Shown here: one piece after another, positions 55,910-64,000 of the stretch
Layout: the number at the start of each line of letters is the position of its first letter
Numbering within the stretch: the first letter of the stretch is position 1
Assembly: GCF_923079645.1 (NCBI RefSeq)
Contig: NZ_CAKLPY010000001.1
Span: forward strand, 1,942,001 to 2,006,000
Direction: 5' to 3'
DNA: 64,000 nucleotides
Origin: Emticicia aquatica
Lineage (GTDB): Bacteria; Bacteroidota; Bacteroidia; Cytophagales; Spirosomataceae
Made by a program: the position numbers and the translations under genes
The notes under the pieces: model-generated
Seen by the model: the letters and a program-made list of their open reading frames with translations, nothing else
Told to the model about the DNA's origin: nothing
The model's database searches: none

Positions 55910-56543
55910 ACATATTATTCAATTCTTTTTTTGCATTCAAATAGCCACGAATCACTGTAAAAGTTGTAATTCCTAAAAAGAAAAAGATGATGTATTGAAC
56001 GTAGTCAACAATCCAAGGAAATTTCTCACCAAAATAAAATCCCCCTCCTACTAAAACTATTGTCCAAATAGCACCGCCAAGAATATTAAAAATCATGAAT
56101 TTGTAAAATTTCATTTTTACAATTCCTGCCAAAATTGGTGAAAAAGTACGTATAACAGGCAAAAAACGAGCAATTACAAGTGTTTGACTTCCATATTTTT
56201 CAAAATATTTTTGAGTATTTTCGATATATTTTTTCTTAAAGAAAAGAGAATCAGGTCGATTTTGAACACTATCACCAAAAAATCTTCCAATAATATATCC
56301 TAAAAGTGAACCTAAAACGGCCGCCGAAAAAACACAAAACATCAATAATGATACTGGTACATCAAGAAGTTTAGTACCACAAAATACTCCCGAAAGAAAT
56401 AACAGGTAGTCGCCAGGAAGAAAAAAGCCAAATATTATTCCATTTTCAATAAAAATAATCAAGGTGATTGTAATCAAGCCTCCCGTCCGAATAAGTTCTT
56501 CGGAATCCATCAAATATTTAAACCACTCGTTCAGTTGCTCCAT
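55908..56543 (-). CDS. DedA family membrane protein
   Basis: The 211-residue protein shows the DedA/SNARE-associated pattern: FIENGIIFGFFLPGDYLLFLSG (glutamate and FLPGD), GSLLGYIIGRFFGD, and the reentrant-loop region YGSQTLVIARFLPVIRTFSPILAGIVKM (FxPxxRxxxPxxAG). Members are candidates for undecaprenyl-phosphate or phospholipid flipping at the inner membrane. It ends on the shared terminator and is followed upstream by an exported VOC gene. Confidence 0.93.
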   Translation of the reverse strand: MEQLNEWFKYLMDSEELIRTGGLITITLIIFIENGIIFGFFLPGDYLLFLSGVFCGTKLLDVPVSLLMFCVFSAAVLGSLLGYIIGRFFGDSVQNRPDSLFFKKKYIENTQKYFEKYGSQTLVIARFLPVIRTFSPILAGIVKMKFYKFMIFNILGGAIWTIVLVGGGFYFGEKFPWIVDYVQYIIFFFLGITTFTVIRGYLNAKKELNNM

Positions 56544-56614
56544 TGGAATATATTATAAAAAGACAGTTTTTACACAATCTTCAATTTGTCTGGTTGGAAG
56601 TGAAATCAATACTT

Positions 56615-57070
56615 TTACTCAACTTTTGGCTCATTTAATTCGATTACATAACCATCTGGGTCAGTAACATAAATTTGAAAAGCACCATCAAATCGTTTTT
56701 GACGAACATAAGGTAAGCCTTTTTCTTTCAAAAATGCCTCAATTTTATCTGCTGAATTTTTCGGAATTGTCAATGAAAAATGTCCACCATTTTTATCATT
56801 ATTTGTTACTGGTTCATTTCTACCAAGCAACAAATGTAATTGCTGATTTGGTGCAATCTGAAACCAACGACGAATAGCAACTAAATTATCAGGCACATCT
56901 ACTGGTTTTAAACCAATAATTTCACGATAAAACTTGGCACTTTCAGGCAAATTTTTCACGTATAGTCCAACATGATTATACCCTAAAATCTCAATTGCAC
57001 TTTGGCTTTGAGCGAAACTAGTAAAAGTTGCTAATAACAAAAAAACAGTTGTCAGTCGAAAATAATTCAT
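56615..57070 (-). CDS. Exported VOC (glyoxalase-like) protein
   Basis: The 151-residue protein has a signal peptide (FRLTTVFLLLATFTSFAQ) and a single VOC domain: ILGYNHVGLYVKNLPESAKFYREIIGL at about 28-55 with the first metal His, GGHFSLTIPKN with a second His, and YVTDPDGYVIELNEP with the Glu ligand. VOC enzymes are metal-dependent lyases, isomerases or dioxygenases, usually cytosolic; the signal peptide places this one in the periplasm. Reaction is unknown. Confidence 0.87.
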   Translation of the reverse strand: MNYFRLTTVFLLLATFTSFAQSQSAIEILGYNHVGLYVKNLPESAKFYREIIGLKPVDVPDNLVAIRRWFQIAPNQQLHLLLGRNEPVTNNDKNGGHFSLTIPKNSADKIEAFLKEKGLPYVRQKRFDGAFQIYVTDPDGYVIELNEPKVE

Positions 57071-57123
57071 TGGTAAAGAGGTTGAAGGTTGGAATTATAT
57101 TGTAAACTTTTCAAAATTTTGGT

Positions 57124-59013
57124 TTAAATCAATTCAGACAATTCTAACCATCGAAGTTCCTTTTCAGAAATTAGTTCAGAAACATTTTCAAATTCTTTTG
57201 CCCATGCTGCTAGTTCTTCATGCGAACCGTCGCCTGAATTCATTTTTTCAACTAAAATTGCCTTTTTCTTTTCTAGATTTTCTACTTCCGCTCCTATTCC
57301 TTCATATTCCTTTTGTTCCTTGAATGTCAGCTTTCGCTTAGTTTCCACCATTTGAGGGGTTGCTATTGGAATTTCAATAACATTTTTTGCATTTGAAGAA
57401 GGTTTTGCATTCATTGCTAATTGCTCCTGCTCTTCTTTATCCTCTTTCCATGAACGATAATCGGTATAATTTCCTGGAAAATCACGAATGTAACCATCTC
57501 CTTCAAATACAAAAAGGTGGTCAACCAACTTATCCATAAAATATCGGTCGTGAGAAACAACAAGTAAACAACCACCAAAATTCAATAAAAAATCTTCTAA
57601 AACATTCAAAGTAGCAATATCCAAATCATTGGTTGGTTCATCCAAAATCAAAAAATTTGGATTTTGAACCAAGATTTTCAACAACTGCAATCGACGTTTT
57701 TCGCCTCCACTTAATTTACTCACGAAGCTATATTGCATTGCTGGAGGAAACAAAAATAAAGTTAAAAAATTAGAAATTGAAAGTTCCGTCCCGTCAGCCA
57801 TTTTTACATATTCTGCAATGTCACGAACCACTTCTATAACTCTTTGGCTTTCGTCAAAATCTAACCCACCTTGTGAATAATAACCTATTTTTATTGTATC
57901 ACCTTTAACAACTCTTCCAATATCGGGTTTTATTTTTTCAGTAATAATTTCGAGCATCGTACTTTTGCCCATTCCATTTTTACCTACAATTCCGATTCGG
58001 TCGCCACGTTTGAAAGTATAATTAAATTCAGCAATGATTTTTTTATTGTCAAACGACTTGCTAATGTGTTGAATTTCGATGATTTTACTACCCATTCGCT
58101 CCATTTTCATGCTTAATTCAAGCTTTTCATCTGGACCTTTTTTGACAGTTTTTTCTTTTAAATCATAAAAAGCATCAATTCTACTTTGCGACTTTGTACC
58201 ACGAGCCTTTGGTTGACGACGCATCCACTCTAATTCTTTCCGTAAAAGATTTCGGTAATTTTTTTGAGTGGCCGCATCAACTGCGTCTTGTTCTTCTTTT
58301 TTTTCTAAGTAGTAGGCATAGTTTCCTAAATACTTAAATACCTTTCCATCGGCCAGTTCCAAAATTCTGTTGCAGGCTTTATCTAAAAAATAACGATCGT
58401 GAGTAACCAAAAGTAAGGTAATATTTGACGATGAAAGATAGCCTTCTAACCATTCAATTGTGTCAAGGTCAAGGTGATTGGTTGGTTCATCCAAAATCAA
58501 AAAATCAGGTTCTTCAATCAAAACTTGTGCTAGTGCAACACGCTTTTTTTGTCCACCAGATAAATTCTCAATCAATTTCTCAAAATCTTCAATACCTAAT
58601 TTTGCTAAGATTTGCTTCACTTTTGCTTCATAATCCCAAGCTTTTAGGTTATCGACTTGTTCCATTGCATTGGCAATTCGATTACCATCACCTGATTCAA
58701 GAGCCAAATCGTATTCTTTGATTGCTAAGGTATTCGAGTTTTCGGAAGAAAAAATTGTTTCAATGACTGTTTTTGCAGGATTTAGGTCAGGATTTTGACC
58801 CAAATAACCATATCTAATATCTTTGCGGATACTAATTTCTCCGCCATCAATATCAGCATTTCCAGTAATCATGTCTAGCATTGACGATTTTCCAGCACCA
58901 TTTGCTCCTATCAATGCTACTTTTTCACCTTGTAAAATACCAAATGTTAAATTTTTAAAGAGCCAACGTTCGCCCAAATTTCGCCCTATATTCTCTGCGG
59001 ATAAGTAGTTCAT
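57124..59013 (-). CDS. ABC-F family ATPase (Uup-like)
   Basis: The 629-residue protein has two ABC ATPase domains without membrane segments. Domain 1: Walker A GANGAGKSSMLD (about 37-48), signature LSGGQKKRVALAQ, LILDEPTNHLDLDTIEWLE. Domain 2: GKNGMGKSTMLE, LSGGEKRRLQLLK, LILDEPTNDLDIATLNVLE. The linker between them has a charged helix (RRQPKARGTKSQSRIDAFYDL) and the C-terminus ends in a coiled coil, as in Uup. ABC-F proteins act on the ribosome or in replication-related genome stability. It is not an exporter. Confidence 0.94.
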   Translation of the reverse strand: MNYLSAENIGRNLGERWLFKNLTFGILQGEKVALIGANGAGKSSMLDMITGNADIDGGEISIRKDIRYGYLGQNPDLNPAKTVIETIFSSENSNTLAIKEYDLALESGDGNRIANAMEQVDNLKAWDYEAKVKQILAKLGIEDFEKLIENLSGGQKKRVALAQVLIEEPDFLILDEPTNHLDLDTIEWLEGYLSSSNITLLLVTHDRYFLDKACNRILELADGKVFKYLGNYAYYLEKKEEQDAVDAATQKNYRNLLRKELEWMRRQPKARGTKSQSRIDAFYDLKEKTVKKGPDEKLELSMKMERMGSKIIEIQHISKSFDNKKIIAEFNYTFKRGDRIGIVGKNGMGKSTMLEIITEKIKPDIGRVVKGDTIKIGYYSQGGLDFDESQRVIEVVRDIAEYVKMADGTELSISNFLTLFLFPPAMQYSFVSKLSGGEKRRLQLLKILVQNPNFLILDEPTNDLDIATLNVLEDFLLNFGGCLLVVSHDRYFMDKLVDHLFVFEGDGYIRDFPGNYTDYRSWKEDKEEQEQLAMNAKPSSNAKNVIEIPIATPQMVETKRKLTFKEQKEYEGIGAEVENLEKKKAILVEKMNSGDGSHEELAAWAKEFENVSELISEKELRWLELSELI

Positions 59014-59153
59014 ATTCTGTTTTAAGCATCTATTGATAATTTTTTAGCAATTACCAATTTTATAATTTCGTGCAATTTAACACTTTAAAATAACAATTAA
59101 ATGTTTTGACAGATTAACAAAACTGTTTCTTTTGACTTCATTCATCAAATTCA

Positions 59154-59441
59154 TCAACAAAATCGTTCTACTAAGATTTCCCATTCTTCTTCTAGCGAAA
59201 TTTTTGGCATTGATTCTCCACAACGCCTATACCAATAATTTGCATTGAATCTGTCGCCTTCTTTTCGATGCAAATAAGCGTGTAATTGGTCAAAACTAAG
59301 TGTACCTTCTTTGCTTTGTGCAATATTATGGGCTGCTTCCCAATTTCCTTTCGCATCATACCAAAGTGCTTGCAATAACACAGAGAAATGATGTGGAACT
59401 AATGTTTCAGAAAGTGTATTTTTGAAGTTTTCTAAAGTCAT
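59154..59441 (-). CDS. Small conserved protein, function unknown
   Basis: The 95-residue protein contains LLQALWYDAKGNWEAAHNIAQ and LHAYLHRKEGDRFNANYWYRR, a helical pattern I recall from conserved uncharacterised bacterial proteins. No signal peptide or membrane segment is present. It lies divergent from the LTA-synthase-family gene with a 78-bp gap. I cannot assign a function. Confidence 0.75.
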   Translation of the reverse strand: MTLENFKNTLSETLVPHHFSVLLQALWYDAKGNWEAAHNIAQSKEGTLSFDQLHAYLHRKEGDRFNANYWYRRCGESMPKISLEEEWEILVERFC

Positions 59442-59489
59442 TTTCTATATTTTTATTCGTTAAACAGAAACTTAGCACTACATTTCCTT

Positions 59490-59497
59490 TAACTTTG
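59490..59497 (+). promoter_or_regulatory. Possible -7 element of the LTA-synthase-family gene
   Basis: TAACTTTG followed by C lies 22 bp before the start codon, leaving a very short leader. No -33 TTG is seen at the usual spacing. Confidence 0.45.
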
Positions 59498-59519
59498 CGA
59501 TTAAATTAACAATTGATTT

Positions 59520-61376
59520 ATGTATTTATTGGTTTGGTTGAAACGGCTTTCTTGGTTACTAATTTGCTATTTTTTTCTAAGATTTTTGTTTCTCATTTTT
59601 AATATTAAGTCATTCCAATACGCTGATTTTCAACAAATTAGCTTTGCTTTTGTCTATGGCATAAAGTTTGATTTATCGGCTATTTTTATAAGTAATATCC
59701 TATTCACAATCACATCTTTATTACCATTTCGTTTCATTGAAAAACAAAGCTACCAAACTTTCCTCAAATACATTTATTGGTTACCAAACATTATATTTTT
59801 TTGGAGCAATATTGCAGATTTTGAATATTATAAATTTATTGGCAGAAGAACAATCTTTGAAGTTTTTGGTATCATGGGAGATGTTTTAGAGCAGTCTTTC
59901 AGTCTTTTGACTAGCTATTGGTTCTTACTTTTACTTTGGATTTTATTAAGTTATGTTTTCGTTAAATATACACCAAACCCAAAAATTAGTGATAAAAAAA
60001 CGCCTTTTTCACTGCTTTTAAGAATATTCATTTGGTTACTTTCTATCGGCTTTACCATTTTATTTTTTAGAGGTGGTTTTCAAGAAAAACCGCTTCGTAT
60101 TAATCAAGCATTCGAGCAGCACGACAATAATTTAGGAAATCTTACGCTCAATACCACCTTTACTTTTCTGACAACCATTGATGCTAAAGGAACTGAAAAA
60201 GCAAACTACTTTACTGATAACAAAGTAGTTACTAAATTAATTGAGCGAAATAGAAAGCAAAATTTATCCTTAAATTTAAAAAATCAAAATGTAGTAATCA
60301 TCATTTTGGAAAGTTTTGGCAAAGAATACATGGGCTATAAAAATCCGTATAAAGGTTATACACCATTTCTTGATTCTTTGTCAAAACAAGGGGTTTTTAT
60401 GGAAAACTGCTTCGCAAATGGGCGAGAATCAATCATTGCGATGCCTGCTATCACAGCTTCTATTCCGCAATTAATCGAAGAACCTTTCATCACTTCAAGT
60501 TATCAATCAAATAAGTTTTGGGGTTTAGGCTCAATTGTCAAACAACATGGCTATACCTCTTCATTTTTTCATGGAGCAAGAAATGGTTCAATGGGCTTTG
60601 AAGGGTTTTCACAATTAGCTGGCTTCGATAAATATTATGGCATCAACCAATATCCAAAAGAGTTATTTGAACGAGATTTTGATAAAAATTGGGGAATTTT
60701 TGATGAACCTTATTTTCAATATTTCGCTTCAGAACTGACTAAAGAAACAAAGCCTTTCGTGAGTTGTATCTTTACTTTGAGTTCGCATCACCCCTACCCA
60801 ATTCCAAACAAATACAAAGGAAAATTCCCGAAAGGAAAAGCTGAAATTCATGAAAGTTTAGGTTACACCGATTTGGCTCTAAAAAACTTTTTTGCCTCAG
60901 CAGCCAAACAACCTTGGTTTAAACATACACTTTTTGTAGTTACAGCCGACCACACTCAGTTTAATACAGAACCGACTTATGCCTCTGCAACTGGTGCTTA
61001 CCGAGTGCCATTAATATTTTACCACCCTGATAATCAAGTACTTAATGAGATAAAAATAAGTGTAAACTCACAAAAAATCTGTCAACACACCGATATTCTA
61101 CCAAGTGTTTTAGATTTTCTTAACATTCCACAAAATCAGATTTTACCTTTTGGAGAATCAGTTTTTGCTAAAAGTGAAGGCAAAGCTTTACAATTTAATT
61201 CGGGTATTTTCAGAATGATTTCGGGTAATAATTATGTAGAAATGAGTCTGGATGGCAAAGCAAAAAACTTCGATTTATTATCCAATCAATCATTGAAAGA
61301 GGCCGATAAAAGTCAATTGAAAGCGTTCATCCAATATTATAGAAATGGCCTGATTGAGAATACTTGGGTAAAATAA
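59520..61376 (+). CDS. LTA-synthase-family sulfatase-fold membrane enzyme
   Basis: The 618-residue protein has an N-terminal membrane part with about five helices (1-190) and an extracytoplasmic sulfatase/phosphatase-fold domain (about 255-590): NVVIIILESFGKEYMG (metal and nucleophile area), NGRESIIAMPAITASIPQL, SFFHGARNGSMGFEGFS, FTLSSHHPYPIP and VVTADHTQF (metal Asp and His). The family contains phosphoglycerol and phosphoethanolamine transferases that decorate envelope polymers. Gram-negative Bacteroidota have no classic lipoteichoic acid, so the acceptor is unknown. Confidence 0.9.
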   Translation: MYLLVWLKRLSWLLICYFFLRFLFLIFNIKSFQYADFQQISFAFVYGIKFDLSAIFISNILFTITSLLPFRFIEKQSYQTFLKYIYWLPNIIFFWSNIADFEYYKFIGRRTIFEVFGIMGDVLEQSFSLLTSYWFLLLLWILLSYVFVKYTPNPKISDKKTPFSLLLRIFIWLLSIGFTILFFRGGFQEKPLRINQAFEQHDNNLGNLTLNTTFTFLTTIDAKGTEKANYFTDNKVVTKLIERNRKQNLSLNLKNQNVVIIILESFGKEYMGYKNPYKGYTPFLDSLSKQGVFMENCFANGRESIIAMPAITASIPQLIEEPFITSSYQSNKFWGLGSIVKQHGYTSSFFHGARNGSMGFEGFSQLAGFDKYYGINQYPKELFERDFDKNWGIFDEPYFQYFASELTKETKPFVSCIFTLSSHHPYPIPNKYKGKFPKGKAEIHESLGYTDLALKNFFASAAKQPWFKHTLFVVTADHTQFNTEPTYASATGAYRVPLIFYHPDNQVLNEIKISVNSQKICQHTDILPSVLDFLNIPQNQILPFGESVFAKSEGKALQFNSGIFRMISGNNYVEMSLDGKAKNFDLLSNQSLKEADKSQLKAFIQYYRNGLIENTWVK

Positions 61377-61380
61377 TATG

Positions 61381-61420
61381 TTTTTTAGCGAACAAACAAT
61401 CATATTTATTCGCTAAAAAA
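61381..61420. repeat. Inverted repeat between converging genes
   Basis: Arms 61381-61392 and 61409-61420 (12 bp, 16-nt loop) run T-rich to A-rich on both strands, the opposite of an intrinsic terminator. It still occupies the position where a terminator would be expected. Confidence 0.45.
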
Positions 61421-61426
61421 GCCTTT

Positions 61427-61969
61427 TCAATCATTTGGTTTTTCTCGAAACTTACGATAAGCTTTTGCAGCAAAAAACAATGTCATTCCAAAAGCTAAAA
61501 CACCCAAGAATAAATACACAAAATTGAGCAAATCTTTTACTACTGCTAAAAGTACAATCAGCACTAAAAACAATGTTGGCAATTCATTTAACAAGCGAAA
61601 TTGAAACGAGGTAAAAGTATCTTTTCCAGTTTCCTGTTTCTTTATAATACCTTTGCAATAAAGGTGATAAAGTGTCAAAAGTATCAAAAAGACCAGTTTT
61701 ATTTGCATCCAGCCTTGTTCAAGAAAATATGGCGAATTGATAAGCATCAAAATTCCACAAGTCCATGTAATCATCATTGCAGGATTACAAATAATTTTAT
61801 ACACCCGCCATTGCATGACAGTATATTGTTTTTTCCAATCTTCTTGCAAGGCTTCGGGCTTATCGTTCGCTTCAGAATGGTAAACAAACATTCTGACTAA
61901 ATAAAATAATCCTGCAAACCAAGATACAAAACCGATTATATGTAGAGATTTTAGGTATAAATGAAGCAT
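61427..61969 (-). CDS. hemJ: Protoporphyrinogen IX oxidase HemJ-like (CopD family)
   Basis: The 180-residue protein has four to five membrane helices and HemJ hallmarks: LYLKSLHIIGFVSWFAGLFYLVRMFVYH at the start with conserved His in KSLHI and Arg/His in VRMFVYH, and WRVYKIICNPAMMITWTCGI. The LK-rich loop YHLYCKGIIKKQ carries a further His. HemJ oxidises protoporphyrinogen IX in haem synthesis in bacteria that lack HemG and HemY. It is monocistronic and divergent from the OmpA-family gene. Confidence 0.88.
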   Translation of the reverse strand: MLHLYLKSLHIIGFVSWFAGLFYLVRMFVYHSEANDKPEALQEDWKKQYTVMQWRVYKIICNPAMMITWTCGILMLINSPYFLEQGWMQIKLVFLILLTLYHLYCKGIIKKQETGKDTFTSFQFRLLNELPTLFLVLIVLLAVVKDLLNFVYLFLGVLAFGMTLFFAAKAYRKFREKPND

Positions 61970-62077
61970 CGTTTTATTGGAAATAAATATACAATTGAAA
62001 TCTAAAAATAGCTAATTAACTGAATAAATGCATTCAAATTTCATTCATTCGTGATTACTAATAATTTAATTACGATG

Positions 62078-62085
62078 CAAAGATA
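62078..62085 (-). promoter_or_regulatory. Possible -7 element of hemJ
   Basis: TATCTTTG on the minus strand is identical to the tRNA-Arg -7 box and followed by GC. It is 109 bp upstream of the hemJ start. No -33 box is obvious. Confidence 0.4.
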
Positions 62086-62135
62086 ACAATGAATTGTTGC
62101 TGAACGTTTTAATTCATATTTTCAAAACGAAATTT

Positions 62136-64000
62136 ATGCAAAAAATCTTTACTGTTATATTTCTTTTTTTGTCAATAAATATCTTTGCCCAAAACTCAAA
62201 ATTGGACGCTGAAAAAGCTAAAGAATTTTATAATAAAGCTCTAAAAAATATCACAGAAAGAAAAACTTCCGAAGCTATTGAAAACCTCTTAAAAGCAATT
62301 GATAAAGATTCTACTTTTAGTGACCCATATTTCAAATTGGGACAAATCAACGAAGCCGCTCGCAGCCAAGAAAATGCTATAAAATATTACAAAAAAGCAA
62401 TCGAATTAAGACCAAATGACCCATTATTAACGCAAGGTTATACTTATATTGGCACTAGACTCATAAAATCAGGAAATTACACGCAAGCAAAAGAATATTT
62501 AAGTTTTTCGATTAAAAACGTGCCGCCTAATAGTCCTGTAATGAAGCAATTAACCAAGCAATTGGAGTTATGCAAGTTTGGTGAAGAAGCACAAAAAACT
62601 CCTTTGAATTATATTGCTGCTGAAATGGGTTCAACCATTAATTTTAAAAATAAACAATATTTCCCAGTATTAACGGCTGATAATGAAACACTTATATTTA
62701 CCGCTCGCTCTGAAGACGGCGACGAAAATTTATATATATCTCAATTAGTAAATAATGTTTGGACAGCCCCAAAAAGTATTTCACCGAAAATCAATTCAAC
62801 AGCAAATGAAGGTACTTGCAGTATTTCGGCCGATGGACGAACTTTGGTTTTTACAAGTTGTGACAGTCGCAATAGTTTAGGTAGTTGTGATTTGTACATT
62901 TCAAAGAAAATAGGTGATGAGTGGAGTACGCCAGAAAATCTAGGCGAAAATGTCAATTCGCCTTTTTGGGAAGCACAACCTAGTCTTTCAACCGATGGCA
63001 GAATTTTGTATTTTTCATCAGATAGACAAGGTGGTTACGGTCGTAAAGACCTATGGGTAAGTCAATTATCTGAAAATAATAGCTGGACAAAAGCTATAAA
63101 TTTAGGTCCAATTGTGAATACTAATAATGATGAAATTTCACCATTTATACACGCCAACGGTCATACTTTATTTTTTGCTTCTGATGGACATTTAGGGATG
63201 GGTGGATTAGATTTATTTATGACTGAATCAAAAATTGGCGTTTACTCAAAACCCGAAAACTTAGGATTTCCAGTCAATACTTTTGAGGACCAAGTAGCAC
63301 TTTTTATTTCAGCTGATGGTAAAAAAGGTTATTATTCATCAGATGTAAAAAATACAATCAAACTCTTTCAATTTGATATTCCGAAGGAGCTTTCTGAAAA
63401 ATTTAAAACAACTTATTTTGTTAAAGGAATCGTAAAAGATGCTCAAAATAAGAAAAATATTGCAACAACTATTGAGTTAGTAGATTTGAAAACGAACTTG
63501 GTTACTGAAAACGTAAAATCGGATTCAATTACAGGCGAATATACTGCGGTTTTACCAAATGGAAGTAAATACGGCCTTTTTGTAAATAAAAATGATTATT
63601 TCTTCAAAAGTCTATCTTTCGATTTCTCAGAAAAAAACGAATCTGCAAATAAAATCATTGATATTTACCTTGAACCCATCAAAAAAAATGTCAAAGAAGT
63701 TTTAAATAATATATTTTTTGATTCGGGGAAAACCGATTTGCGACCAGAATCATATACTGAACTTGAAAAATTGGTTGTATTATTTAAACAAAATCCAAGT
63801 TTGAAAGTAGAAATTTCTGGTCATACCGATGATATTGGCAAAGATGTTGAAAACCAAGTTTTATCAGAAAAACGTGCTTTATCAGTGACACAATATTTAG
63901 TACAAAAGGGGGTCAATGCACTTAATATCAAGTCCGTAGGATTTGGAAAAAGCAAACCAATAGTACCAAACAATTCTGAGGAAAATCGTCAAATTAACCG
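62136..64000 (+). CDS. TPR/PD40-propeller/OmpA family protein, 5' part
   Basis: The frame starts with ATG at 62136 (signal peptide MQKIFTVIFLFLSINIFAQ) and stays open to the window end, 621 codons visible. Order: TPR repeats (about 25-145, AIKYYKKAIELRPNDPLL), a PD40/WD40-type beta-propeller (about 165-425: TADNETLIFTARS, ISADGRTLVFTSCD, LSTDGRILYFSSDRQGGYG), a carboxypeptidase-regulatory-like domain (about 430-515) and an OmpA peptidoglycan-binding domain (about 525 on: NIFFDSGKTDLRPESYTEL, ISGHTDDIGKD, LSEKRALSVTQYLVQKGV). The same order occurs in PorE of the T9SS and in many other Bacteroidota OmpA proteins. Visible length is near complete. Confidence 0.88.
   Translation, partial: MQKIFTVIFLFLSINIFAQNSKLDAEKAKEFYNKALKNITERKTSEAIENLLKAIDKDSTFSDPYFKLGQINEAARSQENAIKYYKKAIELRPNDPLLTQGYTYIGTRLIKSGNYTQAKEYLSFSIKNVPPNSPVMKQLTKQLELCKFGEEAQKTPLNYIAAEMGSTINFKNKQYFPVLTADNETLIFTARSEDGDENLYISQLVNNVWTAPKSISPKINSTANEGTCSISADGRTLVFTSCDSRNSLGSCDLYISKKIGDEWSTPENLGENVNSPFWEAQPSLSTDGRILYFSSDRQGGYGRKDLWVSQLSENNSWTKAINLGPIVNTNNDEISPFIHANGHTLFFASDGHLGMGGLDLFMTESKIGVYSKPENLGFPVNTFEDQVALFISADGKKGYYSSDVKNTIKLFQFDIPKELSEKFKTTYFVKGIVKDAQNKKNIATTIELVDLKTNLVTENVKSDSITGEYTAVLPNGSKYGLFVNKNDYFFKSLSFDFSEKNESANKIIDIYLEPIKKNVKEVLNNIFFDSGKTDLRPESYTELEKLVVLFKQNPSLKVEISGHTDDIGKDVENQVLSEKRALSVTQYLVQKGVNALNIKSVGFGKSKPIVPNNSEENRQIN

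Noticed and set aside
1-64000. CRISPR array, prophage, transposon or integrative element
   Set aside because: No regularly spaced direct repeats, transposase, integrase or phage genes were seen; gene content and base composition look like uniform chromosomal sequence.

Overview
The window is AT-rich chromosomal DNA from a Bacteroidota bacterium. It is most likely a Cytophagales member of the Emticicia/Arcicella/Flectobacillus kind; this is inferred from gene content, because no rRNA gene is present to confirm it. Supporting signs are secreted proteins with type IX secretion (T9SS) C-terminal sorting domains, an ExbB-ExbD-ExbD-TonB cluster, a short NuoG without the large molybdopterin-like domain, ThuA/sugar-dehydrogenase/cytochrome c fusions, DUF1800/DUF1501 partners, and promoters of the Bacteroidota type (TTTG, about 19-20 nt, TAnnTTTG). 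I found no insertion sequence, phage gene, CRISPR array or rRNA. Both ends cut genes.

Layout. 1-4.2 kb: the end of a PLP-dependent threonine/serine dehydratase, then a large exported ThuA-dehydrogenase-PKD-cytochrome c-CBM protein interrupted by a frameshift near 2.72 kb. 4.3-5.9 kb: adenine deaminase. 6.4-14.8 kb: a minus-strand respiratory complex I operon, nuoA to nuoJ, closed by a strong terminator directly after nuoJ, so nuoKLMN are missing here. 14.9-20.6 kb: two tandem sialate O-acetylesterase-like (SGNH) secreted proteins with Ig-like repeats and T9SS tails. 20.7-24.4 kb: obg, adk and a TPR protein. 24.6-29.0 kb: a PstS-like lipoprotein and the energy-transducing tonB cluster. 29.3-33.2 kb: a secreted M28 peptidase and divergent recQ.

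33.4-38.1 kb: an AEC carrier, a dicarboxylate/amino-acid symporter and malic enzyme, a plausible C4-acid uptake and use set. 38.2-40.7 kb: an MBL-fold/rhodanese enzyme plus two YeeE/YedE half-transporters (reduced sulfur handling). 40.9-41.8 kb: DUF983 and RDD membrane proteins. 42.0-46.7 kb: pseB-pseC (pseudaminic acid pathway) facing an SGNH protein and an MBOAT O-acyltransferase (glycan O-acylation). 46.9 kb: tRNA-Arg(UCU) with a textbook promoter and a terminator. 47.2-53.0 kb: a three-gene exported DUF1800 - DUF1501 - PA14/discoidin operon.

53.0-64.0 kb: a universal stress protein; an exported caspase-like peptidase with an EF-hand-type loop and two Tudor/chromo-barrel-like modules; gamma carbonic anhydrase; DedA; an exported VOC protein; an ABC-F ATPase; a small conserved protein; an LTA-synthase-family sulfatase-fold enzyme; HemJ; and the start of a TPR/PD40-propeller/OmpA protein shaped like the T9SS component PorE. 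Convergent gene pairs are mostly separated by perfect bidirectional terminator hairpins.

The items most worth follow-up are the caspase/Tudor protein, the DUF1800-DUF1501-PA14 operon with its cysteine-rich linker repeats, the split complex I operon, the frameshifted fusion gene and the glycan-modification block.
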